In this document: positions 22,455 through 29,188 of the stretch, piece after piece
How positions within the stretch are numbered: the stretch's first letter is position 1
How the letters are laid out: every line of letters starts with the position of its first letter
Source: a virus
Length of the DNA: 41,096 nucleotides
IMG/VR virus record: IMGVR_UViG_3300009320_000046
Span: 1 to 41,096 of that record
Strand: one strand, 5' to 3'
The notes under the pieces: generated by a model
What the model was told of the DNA's origin: nothing
Database searches by the model: none
The model's input: the letters and a program-made list of their open reading frames with translations, nothing else
Translations under genes and position numbers: made by a program

Positions 22455-22846
22455 TAGAGTAAATTCCTTTCTTTTAAGTAACACCACATTTTACCTAATG
22501 ATTCTGTCATAGTATAATTTGCTTCTGTGCGAGCAAAATTTTTATCTAATTTTCTTTCTCTCTCGTTAACCCAAGAATAATGACAATAATAAACTTTATT
22601 TTCTTTATATAATCTTATATTATCAGGTAACTTTTCCATTAACTCTATTGCGTCAGGTGCATGGAAACAAAGCCAATAATCTTCTTGATAAACATGTCTT
22701 GCTCTATAATCTCCTATCAAAACACAATCCTTATAATCTGGTTTGTCAATCTCTTTATGCACATACCAATACCTCTCCGCCGCATAATCCCACCCCAATT
22801 CTTTCATACGCTTCGCTAATTCTAAACTTGTTACTTTATTAAACAT
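22454..22846 (-). CDS. Conserved-type phage protein (MxNKVTSLELAK family)
   Basis: The second ATG (22846) is eight bases from AGGAGG and is preferred over the first (22852, two bases). The N-terminus FNKVTSLELAKRMKELG, the Trp/Tyr-rich middle and the DAIELMEKLPDNI segment are typical of a widespread hypothetical family in phages and prophages. Function unknown. It overlaps the nuclease gene by 16 bp. Confidence 0.65.
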   Translation of the reverse strand: MFNKVTSLELAKRMKELGWDYAAERYWYVHKEIDKPDYKDCVLIGDYRARHVYQEDYWLCFHAPDAIELMEKLPDNIRLYKENKVYYCHYSWVNERERKLDKNFARTEANYTMTESLGKMWCYLKERNLL

Positions 22847-23115
22847 TGACATATCCTCCTCGCCTCTTCAACCGACCTAACTACATACGCCCGCCCATCC
22901 ACAGAATTTATCTTATTAATGGTATACTCCTGAAGCTTTGAAAGCTTACCCTTCTCTGTTTTTAGCTCAAAAAAGATATGAATACCATTTGGAAAAATGA
23001 TAAGGAAATCAGGATAACCAGAGAAATATCTTTCAGATAAAGGCATGAGCAAAGCCTTAGGGTAATTTTTCTTGATAAATCTTATAAATCTATTTCTGAA
23101 CAGGCGTTCTGACAT
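22831..23115 (-). CDS. VRR-NUC family nuclease
   Basis: The 94-residue protein is a minimal VRR-NUC domain: SGYPDFLIIFPNG supplies the metal-binding Asp, FFELKTEKGKLSKLQ gives the Glu-x-Lys of the PD-(D/E)XK core, and the end is GRAYVVRSVEEARRI. Stand-alone phage VRR-NUC proteins are structure-specific nucleases for replication intermediates or Holliday junctions. It lies between the SNF2 helicase and small early genes. Confidence 0.88.
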   Translation of the reverse strand: MSERLFRNRFIRFIKKNYPKALLMPLSERYFSGYPDFLIIFPNGIHIFFELKTEKGKLSKLQEYTINKINSVDGRAYVVRSVEEARRICQCLIK

Positions 23116-23158
23116 TCCAATACTCCTTTTATCTTCATAAAAAATCTTTCAATTATAT

Positions 23159-25531
23159 CTAACGTGTCAATATATTTTCAAGTATTTCGATTGCTTTTCC
23201 TTTTTTCTGCAAGACTTTATACACGACTTCATCAATGCTATCTTTACATAAAAGATGTATGTAAGTACATTTATTTTCTTGAGATATACGATGAGTTCTG
23301 CCTCGTGATTGGATGTATTGTTCATAACTATAAGATAATGAAAAGAAAATCTGTATAGAGCAATTTGTCAATGTAATTCCATGAGCTAATGATTGCATAT
23401 TAGCTATTAAATATTGATACCTACCTTGCTTAAAATCATTTATACATTGATATTTATCTATTGTTTTTCCATAAATTGATATAGCTTTATCCCCCAGAAC
23501 AGATTGTATTTTTTCTGTTTCATATACAAAGTTTGTCCAAATGATAGCCTGTTGATTTCCTATCTCTTCTAATAGAGTCAAGAGTTCTCTTAATTTTGGA
23601 TTTTCTCCTAATTCTAATATTTTTCTATCTTCCCCTATTCCAAAACCACTGCAAATCTCTCTAAGTTTTAAAATCTTAGTGAGGGCGGTCTGAGCGGTCA
23701 CATATGTATTTTTAATCTCTATTATAAGATCCTTTTTCATATCTTCATAATACCGCCTCAGTTTTGGTGGTAACTCTATCTTCCTCACCTCATCTATCTG
23801 ATCCGGCAGATCCAAGCAATCCTTTTTCTTAGCGTAGTGGCAATGAGGCAACAATCTCTTCAGTAACTCCTCTTTCCTCTTAGGTGTTATGGCGTATTTC
23901 CACCCTTGAGTAAACATCCTGCGCGCCATGTCTTTAGTCATGATCTGCCCTTGAAATCTCTCAAGGCCTCCCTTACGCTCCAGATGAAAATAATAATTTT
24001 TGAATGGCCCAAATCTCTCATGGAATATCCCCGGGCGTATGAAATTCATCTGCGCCCAATATTCCCATTCTCCGTTCGGTGCAGGAGTGCCACTCATAAT
24101 GACGCGGTGTTTAAAGATGTGTTTTATGCTAAGGAGTTTCTTAGTGATTTGAGCCTTTGGATTTTTGAGCTTTGAGGAATTATGAACTAAAACATCATTC
24201 ACAGAAAATGATGGATGATTTTCTATTTCTAAATCATAGAATATATTTTGTTTAATACTTTTTCTTGATTCATCATTACTTCTTTGTTTGTAAATCTTAA
24301 TATCTTCCACCCTTGCGAAGTCAAAAGTTTGTCCTTTTTTATATCTAATTTTCTTCTTGCACAATGACTGAATCCATCTACTTCTATTCCTATTTTTTGG
24401 GATGGATATGCAATATCGATTTTGTAATTGGTCGAAAAACCAAGGCCTCTTTTTACATTTGTAGGCACTGCAAATTCGGCTACCCACATTTTTCCCAATA
24501 ATTTTAATAATTTGCTTTGTGGAATAGGCAGGGGCCGTCCATTTCCACCTTGGAGAATTGGTTTCCACTTGATAAGTTTTAATTTTGCTGATATTTTTTT
24601 TCTTACTTTTAGATCTCTTGATGGGCAAAGATTGCGTATTCTCTCTATTTGTTTTATAGCATCTGGATGAGATGAAGCCAACCATTTTTTTAATTTTAAT
24701 GAAATTTTTCTGCTGACTTTGTCGTTGTAGATTTTTGATCGAATTTCTGGTTGAGCCATTCGCCATTTCGCTGAACAAGATGTGTTGCAAAAACGACGTT
24801 TCGGGGTATCTGCATAATAAATTTTTCCGTTTGGATGTTTGTTTTTTGTGACAGCTTGAAAGATTTTTTTGCAAAATTGACATTTCTTTTTGAGCATATC
24901 TAACCCCCACTAAAATATCATGCATTTTTAAATCTTGTGCTTTTTTCCATCCGTTTATAGTTAAAAAGGGATGATTTAATGAACATTTTATCCATTTATT
25001 ATTATACTTAATTTTAATCCAAGAGTCAAGTTTTTTTATCCTACTACTTAATACTTTACTTTTTCCTAAGCAATTTATAATATAATCTCCTTTTTTAATA
25101 TTTTTTATTTTTCTTTTTCCTTTAGGAGTATCTATTAAAGTATCTCCATCAAAACATTCATCCAGTACGATCATCCAGTTACCAGTAAACATTGACATAT
25201 TAAGTTTTTTAGTTAACATGCTTTCATAATTAGTAATGAAGATATCCCCTGCGCCTGTGCCTACTTCTACACTCTTCCTTAAATTACACCAACATAAATC
25301 TGTCCATCTTTCTATATCCTCCCCCCAAGCAGCTTCAATCAGCGAGATAGGGCAGACAACGAACAGCTTCAAACCGGGATCAAGCCTACGCAAGACCGAG
25401 TAGATCTCCAAAGCTGTTCGCGTCTTGCCCAAACCTATCTCTGCAAATATGGCTAACTTACCATTATTTTTAATAGCCATGTCTACTGCTTCTTGTTGGT
25501 GATTAAAAAGTTTTAAATTTTGTTTAGACAT
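23159..25531 (-). CDS. SNF2-family helicase interrupted in frame by an intein
   Basis: The 790-codon gene encodes a 464-residue SF2/SNF2 ATPase (exteins 1-125 and 452-790) plus a 326-residue intein. Motif I is EIGLGKTRT (31-39), motif Ia CPISLIEAAW, motif II LDE|SSK split by the intein, motif III MSGTPAPN, and motifs V/VI ANMQSLAHGITL and QSRGRTHRISQ. Phage SNF2 enzymes act in DNA repair or replication. Splicing is needed to rebuild the DEAH-like box, so the intein probably controls activity. GGAG lies eight bases before the ATG. Confidence 0.9.
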   Translation of the reverse strand: MSKQNLKLFNHQQEAVDMAIKNNGKLAIFAEIGLGKTRTALEIYSVLRRLDPGLKLFVVCPISLIEAAWGEDIERWTDLCWCNLRKSVEVGTGAGDIFITNYESMLTKKLNMSMFTGNWMIVLDECFDGDTLIDTPKGKRKIKNIKKGDYIINCLGKSKVLSSRIKKLDSWIKIKYNNKWIKCSLNHPFLTINGWKKAQDLKMHDILVGVRYAQKEMSILQKNLSSCHKKQTSKRKNLLCRYPETSFLQHILFSEMANGSTRNSIKNLQRQSQQKNFIKIKKMVGFISSRCYKTNRENTQSLPIKRSKSKKKNISKIKTYQVETNSPRWKWTAPAYSTKQIIKIIGKNVGSRICSAYKCKKRPWFFDQLQNRYCISIPKNRNRSRWIQSLCKKKIRYKKGQTFDFARVEDIKIYKQRSNDESRKSIKQNIFYDLEIENHPSFSVNDVLVHNSSKLKNPKAQITKKLLSIKHIFKHRVIMSGTPAPNGEWEYWAQMNFIRPGIFHERFGPFKNYYFHLERKGGLERFQGQIMTKDMARRMFTQGWKYAITPKRKEELLKRLLPHCHYAKKKDCLDLPDQIDEVRKIELPPKLRRYYEDMKKDLIIEIKNTYVTAQTALTKILKLREICSGFGIGEDRKILELGENPKLRELLTLLEEIGNQQAIIWTNFVYETEKIQSVLGDKAISIYGKTIDKYQCINDFKQGRYQYLIANMQSLAHGITLTNCSIQIFFSLSYSYEQYIQSRGRTHRISQENKCTYIHLLCKDSIDEVVYKVLQKKGKAIEILENILTR
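24179..25156 (-). other. Intein in helicase motif II, with nested endonuclease in another frame
   Basis: Residues 126-451 of the helicase frame. Block A begins CFDGDTLIDTPKGKRKIKN (Cys1), block B is CSLNHPFLTING (Thr/Ser-x-x-His), block F FYDLEIENHPSF, block G NDVLVHN with penultimate His and terminal Asn, and Ser follows as the +1 residue. All splicing residues are present. Between about residue 212 and 400 the intein frame does not look like a folded protein; that DNA encodes the endonuclease in the +1 frame. The intein frame has no stop. Confidence 0.88.
24229..24897 (-). CDS. Vsr-like (EDxHD) homing endonuclease nested out of frame in the intein
   Basis: The 222-residue protein has a Cys4 zinc finger (C6, C9, C37, C41), NUMOD3-like repeats (SRKISLKLKKWL, RKKISAKLKLIKW), and a Vsr/DUF559-type nuclease: D161, IEVDGFSH (E172, D174, H178), D189 and SQGWKILRFTNKEV. 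This is the EDxHD signature of I-Bth0305I-type homing endonucleases. ATG 24897 follows TGGGGG by seven bases. Its stop falls within the codons for intein block F. It would cut an intein-less helicase allele and so spread the intein. Start and end sit exactly between the N- and C-terminal splicing parts. Confidence 0.88.
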   Translation of the reverse strand: MLKKKCQFCKKIFQAVTKNKHPNGKIYYADTPKRRFCNTSCSAKWRMAQPEIRSKIYNDKVSRKISLKLKKWLASSHPDAIKQIERIRNLCPSRDLKVRKKISAKLKLIKWKPILQGGNGRPLPIPQSKLLKLLGKMWVAEFAVPTNVKRGLGFSTNYKIDIAYPSQKIGIEVDGFSHCARRKLDIKKDKLLTSQGWKILRFTNKEVMMNQEKVLNKIYSMI

Positions 25532-25544
25532 GCATATTCTCCAA

Positions 25545-26834
25545 TTAATCCTCTATTTTAATCCCAATCTCTTTTTCATCCGATACCTTTTCAATCCAGA
25601 GCTGATAATCATTTTCCTTAGCCATCTCTGTGATCGCCTTGATACCGTCTGAATCCAGGAAGCTCCCTTCCTTTATAAGTATGATCCTGACCGTAGGATT
25701 GAGCTTCATCGCGATCGATGTAGATATCCTGACCTTCATGCCATCTGATGCCTGACTAAATGGTATGCCTTTGTAAAGCACGCAATTCTCATCAACAGCC
25801 AGTCCTGCCACCGGGTACTGCGCCTTTGTAATCTTTTCAACCTTGTCTTTATCAATCGCCTCTATCTTTACCGTAAGATCATCAACCTCTTTTTGAGCCG
25901 CGTCTGCCTTTGTCTTCCAATCCTTGTAAGTCACTGCGTTGCGGATCTTAGCATTTGTAGCTTCAACATTTGATAATATTGCTCTTGCCTTGTCTATATC
26001 TTCCTGTTTTATTTCATCAGGAATTTGTATCTTTTTTAAATCTGCTTCTATTGCATGCCTTTCTTTGTCAAGATCTGTTACTGCAACAATGTTCATTTTT
26101 TCAATAGTCCTTATTTGTTCCTGTAACATTTCTACCTGTTGTCTATCTAATTTGTGTCTTTTATCTATCTCCTCTCTATTCTTTTTTATTAATTCCTCAT
26201 ACATCTTTTTCTTTCCTATCATTTCAACATGAGCCATCCTGCTATTTTCAAGTCTTTCAATCTTCTGAAGCTCTTCAACCAATGAAGTCTCTGTGTTCGG
26301 CAAACCTGACTCCGGCGCCTTTGTTAACATCAGGTTTGATTTATAGTTTCCAAGCATCCTGTTCTTTGCTGTTCTTTCATTATATAGATCCTGCCTCTGT
26401 ATGCCCTCTTTGCCAAAATCAAGCCCTACAAGCCTCATTAATAGCTCCCTTTGCCCTTTATCATCCATAGCCTTAAATGCCAAAGGGTCAAAGGATAGCG
26501 CCCCTAGGATGCCATTTAACAGCGCCTGCGGACTCTTATGCGTGACAATAGCTCCTTCCTTAGTATTAGACGTGATTTCAAGCCTATTGCCTGCCTCTGT
26601 CCATACTCTTTTAATCTTATAGTCCCCAAGATCAACTTTCACCTCAGCCTTTTTCTCTCCATCTTTGATAGGTCGTTCAACCATCTTCCCTGTTAATGCC
26701 ATCATGATCGAATCAATGATTGATGACTTTCCTACTTCGTTCTTACCGCTCAAAACAACTGACTTGCCATCAGCCTGAATCTCAATAGCTTTAATGTTAA
26801 GTACATTCTGTGCTTCTAGTCTGACAATTTTCAT
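25545..26834 (-). CDS. SbcC/RecF-like ATPase
   Basis: The 429-residue protein starts with the SMC/RecF-type pattern LEAQNVLNIKAIEI, Walker A SGKNEVGKSS (about 30-39), a central coiled coil (about 190-330, EELIKKNREEIDKRHK) and a C-terminal ATPase half with DGMKVRISTSIAMKL. The expected Walker B (LLLDEP) is replaced by IILIKEGSFLD, lacking the usual Asp. Such proteins partner with nucleases and annealing proteins in phage recombination. AAAGGAGG precedes the ATG. It lies beside the helicase, 13 bp away. Confidence 0.8.
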   Translation of the reverse strand: MKIVRLEAQNVLNIKAIEIQADGKSVVLSGKNEVGKSSIIDSIMMALTGKMVERPIKDGEKKAEVKVDLGDYKIKRVWTEAGNRLEITSNTKEGAIVTHKSPQALLNGILGALSFDPLAFKAMDDKGQRELLMRLVGLDFGKEGIQRQDLYNERTAKNRMLGNYKSNLMLTKAPESGLPNTETSLVEELQKIERLENSRMAHVEMIGKKKMYEELIKKNREEIDKRHKLDRQQVEMLQEQIRTIEKMNIVAVTDLDKERHAIEADLKKIQIPDEIKQEDIDKARAILSNVEATNAKIRNAVTYKDWKTKADAAQKEVDDLTVKIEAIDKDKVEKITKAQYPVAGLAVDENCVLYKGIPFSQASDGMKVRISTSIAMKLNPTVRIILIKEGSFLDSDGIKAITEMAKENDYQLWIEKVSDEKEIGIKIED

Positions 26835-26846
26835 TTGCTACCTCCT

Positions 26847-27323
26847 TTAATAAATTAATGCTTCTCTCACTCGATCCATATCCAGTCCTTTACCCGGACA
26901 TTCCTCGTGATGTCTCTCTATCTCTTTTATCTCTAATTCTATAAGTAGATTTTTAAGGCTTGATACCTGAGCCCTTGTGAAATAATCGTGTCCTGTGAGC
27001 GCGATACCTATATAATGGTTGCGGCTTTTGGCGTGAGCGCCAAATTTTGTTAAGAGCCTTCCTTTATATACAGTGCCATCTTTGCGGATCACGTAGTGAT
27101 AGCCTATACCGTCCCAGCCACGTTCCTTATGCCACCGGTCTATTGTTTCTACTGATACATCTTTACTTGCTGTGTGATGAATGACAGCTCGCGTAAGATC
27201 CATCTCCTGTGCCTCTACAGGGCTACACATAAAGAGAATCGCAAGCGCGAACAGCTTCTTATTCCTGCGGATGATTTTCTTGTAATCCCTGATATATTGT
27301 TTTAGTCTTTTTGGTGGTTTCAT
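26847..27323 (-). CDS. Endolysin: N-acetylmuramoyl-L-alanine amidase (Amidase_2) with signal/anchor
   Basis: The start at 27323 (ATGA overlap with the upstream stop, GGGGGAAGAG site) gives 158 residues. Residues 1-21 are basic, 24-34 hydrophobic (LFALAILFMCS), then VEAQE, so it is a Sec signal or signal-anchor endolysin. The catalytic domain has AVIHHTAS (zinc His about 49), RGWDGIGYHYVI, DGTVYKGR, GAHA, IGIALTGH, and RHHEECPGKG (His about 138 and Cys 142). It cuts the peptide from peptidoglycan at lysis. Confidence 0.9.
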   Translation of the reverse strand: MKPPKRLKQYIRDYKKIIRRNKKLFALAILFMCSPVEAQEMDLTRAVIHHTASKDVSVETIDRWHKERGWDGIGYHYVIRKDGTVYKGRLLTKFGAHAKSRNHYIGIALTGHDYFTRAQVSSLKNLLIELEIKEIERHHEECPGKGLDMDRVREALIY

Positions 27324-27577
27324 TTTCTCTTCCCCCATCCTGCCTTCCATCTCTTCTTGGCTATATCTATGATCATGAGAATCTCATCAGGCGATGTCTT
27401 TTTGTCTAAGCATCTCATAAGCTCTTCCTTATTAAGTATGCGATAGTTCTTGATGCCACGTTCTTTGACCATGAGCATTAAAGAATTACGAGAGTCACCT
27501 GTCGTTTCCTTCTTGCCACCTGATCCGTAATGCTTTTCATGTAGATCGTGAAGATATTTTTTGTCGCGCGGTGTCAT
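27320..27577 (-). CDS. Rho-N/SAP-like 85-residue protein
   Basis: Strong AAAGGAGG before ATG 27577, at the end of a long structured leader. The C-terminal half IKNYRILNKEELMRCLDKK resembles the SAP/Rho-N helix-extended-helix motif that binds nucleic acids; the N-terminus is basic (DKKYLHDLHEKHYGSGGKK). It precedes and overlaps the endolysin gene. Function unknown. Confidence 0.55.
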   Translation of the reverse strand: MTPRDKKYLHDLHEKHYGSGGKKETTGDSRNSLMLMVKERGIKNYRILNKEELMRCLDKKTSPDEILMIIDIAKKRWKAGWGKRK

Positions 27578-27587
27578 AAGTCCTCCT

Positions 27588-27722
27588 TTAAATAGAAACA
27601 GCCACGATATGCTCGGACTTACGGCTCACCTTGTCGGAGAGTGGAAGTCTCGGGATTTGAACCCGAAATACCGTGGCTGCATTTAAACATAAAAAAACAC
27701 CGTTTATCCGAGCATTCATCAT
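27588..27722 (-). CDS. Possible 44-residue leader peptide overlapping structured RNA
   Basis: AAAAAGGAGG lies nine bases before ATG 27719/27722, and the frame stays open to 27588, just before the next ribosome site. The product (MMNARINGVFLCLNAATVF, then RVQIPRLPLSDK) has no recognisable pattern, and the DNA contains strong RNA stems. It may be a regulatory leader peptide or a chance frame. Confidence 0.35.
   Translation of the reverse strand: MMNARINGVFLCLNAATVFRVQIPRLPLSDKVSRKSEHIVAVSI
27599..27715 (-). ncRNA. Structured leader with T-arm mimic and possible pseudoknot
   Basis: On the minus strand, arm A (27707-27715, ATGCTCGGA) pairs perfectly with 27609-27617, and arm B (27672-27679, CAGCCACG) with 27599-27606, in the crossing order A-B-A'-B', which permits a pseudoknot. 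Between lies TCGGG-TTCAAAT-CCCGA (27650-27666), a textbook tRNA T-arm, followed by GACTTCCA like an acceptor 3' end. D arm, anticodon arm and 5' acceptor are missing, so it is not an ordinary tRNA. It could be a cis-regulatory RNA, a permuted tRNA-like RNA or a tRNA-derived attachment site. Confidence 0.45.
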
Positions 27723-27772
27723 TTTGCTAATCCTCCTTTTTCACTTCAATGTCTCCTTTAACTTACACTACA

Positions 27773-27801
27773 ATACTACCATGTGAATCAATTCCTGTCA
27801 A
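27773..27801 (-). promoter_or_regulatory. Sigma70-type promoter upstream of the structured leader
   Basis: Minus-strand TTGACA (27796-27801), 17-bp spacer, TAGTAT (27773-27778). The -35 box overlaps the stop codon of the spanin-like gene. Transcription would start near 27766, giving a leader of about 190 nt before ATG 27577. It probably drives the endolysin and recombination genes. Confidence 0.75.
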
Positions 27802-28130
27802 GCCTTTTTCCGTCTTTTTAATAAATACCCCACAATCCCCAATATGCTCGTTATGGCTCCTGTCCACCCTGCCTGTTTCTTTGTGACTTTAATATTCTTC
27901 AAGATATTATTATTCATCATCTTTTCATAATTTAGGAGCGTCGAGCTTGACACAAGTTTCATCGAATGGCCAAAGGTTACTGCCTCAGGTTTATTATCTA
28001 TTGTGACATTAACCGGAGTCCCAGCTTTTACCGTGTATATCATCTCATTCGGCATGATAAAAGCCTTCTGTGAAGTACTGACACACCCAGCAAATAGTAA
28101 ACAAAATAATATAGGACTAAGTTTCCGCAT
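27798..28130 (-). CDS. Probable unimolecular spanin (lipoprotein with C-terminal membrane helix)
   Basis: The 110-residue product has a lipoprotein signal (MRKL, hydrophobic core, LFAGC with Cys16), a periplasmic middle rich in beta segments (MIYTVKAGTPVNVTI), and a C-terminal membrane helix (WTGAITSILGIVGYLL) ended by RRKKA. That layout, anchored in both membranes, defines u-spanins that fuse outer and inner membranes at the last step of lysis. It overlaps the upstream gene by 14 bp. Assignment is by topology, not sequence identity. Confidence 0.65.
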   Translation of the reverse strand: MRKLSPILFCLLFAGCVSTSQKAFIMPNEMIYTVKAGTPVNVTIDNKPEAVTFGHSMKLVSSSTLLNYEKMMNNNILKNIKVTKKQAGWTGAITSILGIVGYLLKRRKKA

Positions 28131-28302
28131 GGCCCATTAACCTCCTAAGATCGTTTAATTGTTTCCTTATCATGGAAGCGTCAGTATCACGATCTTCACT
28201 TAATGCTTTAGCGTATTCCTTTTCTAAGCGTTCCAACTTTTTGACATCGCGCCTTTTCTGGGATGGCCAAAGCTTATTTATAATCTCAAATATAGCGTTC
28301 AT
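28117..28302 (-). CDS. 61-residue coiled-coil protein in lysis cluster
   Basis: ATG 28302 overlaps the upstream stop (ATGA). The product is charged and helical (RRDVKKLERLEKEYAKALSE, then MIRKQLNDLRRLMGHAET), a short coiled coil with no membrane segment. It overlaps the spanin-like gene. Function unknown. Confidence 0.6.
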   Translation of the reverse strand: MNAIFEIINKLWPSQKRRDVKKLERLEKEYAKALSEDRDTDASMIRKQLNDLRRLMGHAET

Positions 28303-28772
28303 TTTGTTATCTTCAAAATACAAAAGTTAACTCCACCCGCCCATTCATTATTCGCTTCCATCCCTCCACCTATCTGGATCCTGCCCCATCCACCCCAGGC
28401 GCCTACATCAAGCCTTAGGAGATCTAATACAGGTATACTCGTATGATCACTCATCTTGAGAAGATTTACGCTTCCGCCTACCAAGAATTTATCAGTTGAG
28501 GTATACCCTATGTCAATCGACAAGTAACTCCAGATGTTCTTTTGTGTTTTTTCCTCATCCTTAAACTCGTCAGGTGACCATACAGACTTTGTAAATGTAT
28601 AACAGTCCTTATTATTCACAAAATCCCATGCCATACCTTGCTTCAACTCTTCAAGCTTTAGCTTCTCGATGAAGTTTCCCACCGTGTCTGTGATCGATAG
28701 TCCCGCGCCTTCGTCAGCCTGCGCGTAACTACAAACAAGTAAACATGCTACAATCAAACATACAATTTTCAT
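28299..28772 (-). CDS. Exported beta-rich protein
   Basis: The start at 28772 (AGAGAGGGTAAAG site) begins a clear signal peptide (MKIVCLIVACLLVCSYAQA, cleavage before DEGAG). The mature 138 residues include NIWSYLSIDIGYTS, DKFLVGGSVNLLK, LDVGAWGGWGRIQIGGG and AGGVNFCILKITK, alternating strands like an outer-membrane beta-barrel or a periplasmic beta protein. It sits in the lysis cluster. It might act in superinfection exclusion or envelope disruption. Function unknown. Confidence 0.65.
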   Translation of the reverse strand: MKIVCLIVACLLVCSYAQADEGAGLSITDTVGNFIEKLKLEELKQGMAWDFVNNKDCYTFTKSVWSPDEFKDEEKTQKNIWSYLSIDIGYTSTDKFLVGGSVNLLKMSDHTSIPVLDLLRLDVGAWGGWGRIQIGGGMEANNEWAGGVNFCILKITK

Positions 28773-28774
28773 CT

Positions 28775-28864
28775 TTACCCTCTCTTTCCTATTGTCCAGC
28801 CTATACTTCCTACAACCCCTGCCACCATTATACATAACACCACTACTATTCGCCAGTCAATCAT
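28775..28864 (-). CDS. 29-residue membrane peptide
   Basis: AAGGAGG lies six bases before ATG 28864. The product is a single membrane helix (WRIVVVLCIMVAGVVGSIGW) ended by TIGKRG. It sits between the holin-like gene and the exported protein. Possibly a lysis accessory peptide. Confidence 0.6.
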   Translation of the reverse strand: MIDWRIVVVLCIMVAGVVGSIGWTIGKRG

Positions 28865-28865
28865 T

Positions 28866-29081
28866 TTATGCCTCCTTCTGTTGTCTATCCTTCCTCTCAA
28901 AATACCATGTTACCACCTGCCCACCTAACATTGCAAATCCTGCGAACACCCCTAAAAATACCGCAGGCTCTATAATCTCAAAACACATTGCGCCAAACAA
29001 ACCCACTACTATAGCGCAATACGTGAATACGCATACCCTCGCTACAAATTTCCTTACTGATGGATCCCGTTTAATTTCCAT
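28866..29081 (-). CDS. Holin candidate (two membrane segments)
   Basis: AGGAGGG lies before ATG 29081. The 71-residue product has a charged N-terminus (MEIKRDPSVRK), two membrane helices (VARVCVFTYCAIVVGLFGAM and AVFLGVFAGFAMLGGQVV) and a highly charged C-terminus (FERKDRQQKEA), the standard class II holin layout. It is close to the spanin-like and endolysin genes. Holin identity is inferred; another membrane protein nearby (29189-29614) is an alternative. Confidence 0.6.
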   Translation of the reverse strand: MEIKRDPSVRKFVARVCVFTYCAIVVGLFGAMCFEIIEPAVFLGVFAGFAMLGGQVVTWYFERKDRQQKEA

Positions 29082-29082
29082 T

Positions 29083-29178
29083 TTACCCTCCTAGTGCCAT
29101 TATGCCGTTATAGATCTGCTTTGCTATCCACCCTACAACTACTAATACCCCTAAGACTATCCACATCCATTGTTTCAT
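29083..29178 (-). CDS. 31-residue membrane peptide
   Basis: AGGAGAG precedes ATG 29178. A single helix (WMWIVLGVLVVVGWIA) is followed by KQIYNGIMALGG. Its stop lies one base before the holin-like gene, and its last codons supply that gene's ribosome site. Confidence 0.55.
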   Translation of the reverse strand: MKQWMWIVLGVLVVVGWIAKQIYNGIMALGG

Positions 29179-29188
29179 AATATCTCTC

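Noticed and set aside
23159-25531. Intein/endonuclease frame difference as a simple sequencing error
   Set aside because: Both intein ends and both exteins share one frame, so two compensating errors at the precise endonuclease borders would be needed.
27590-27690. Ordinary tRNA gene
   Set aside because: A good T-arm is present, but no D arm, anticodon arm or matching 5' acceptor strand can be found at normal spacing.
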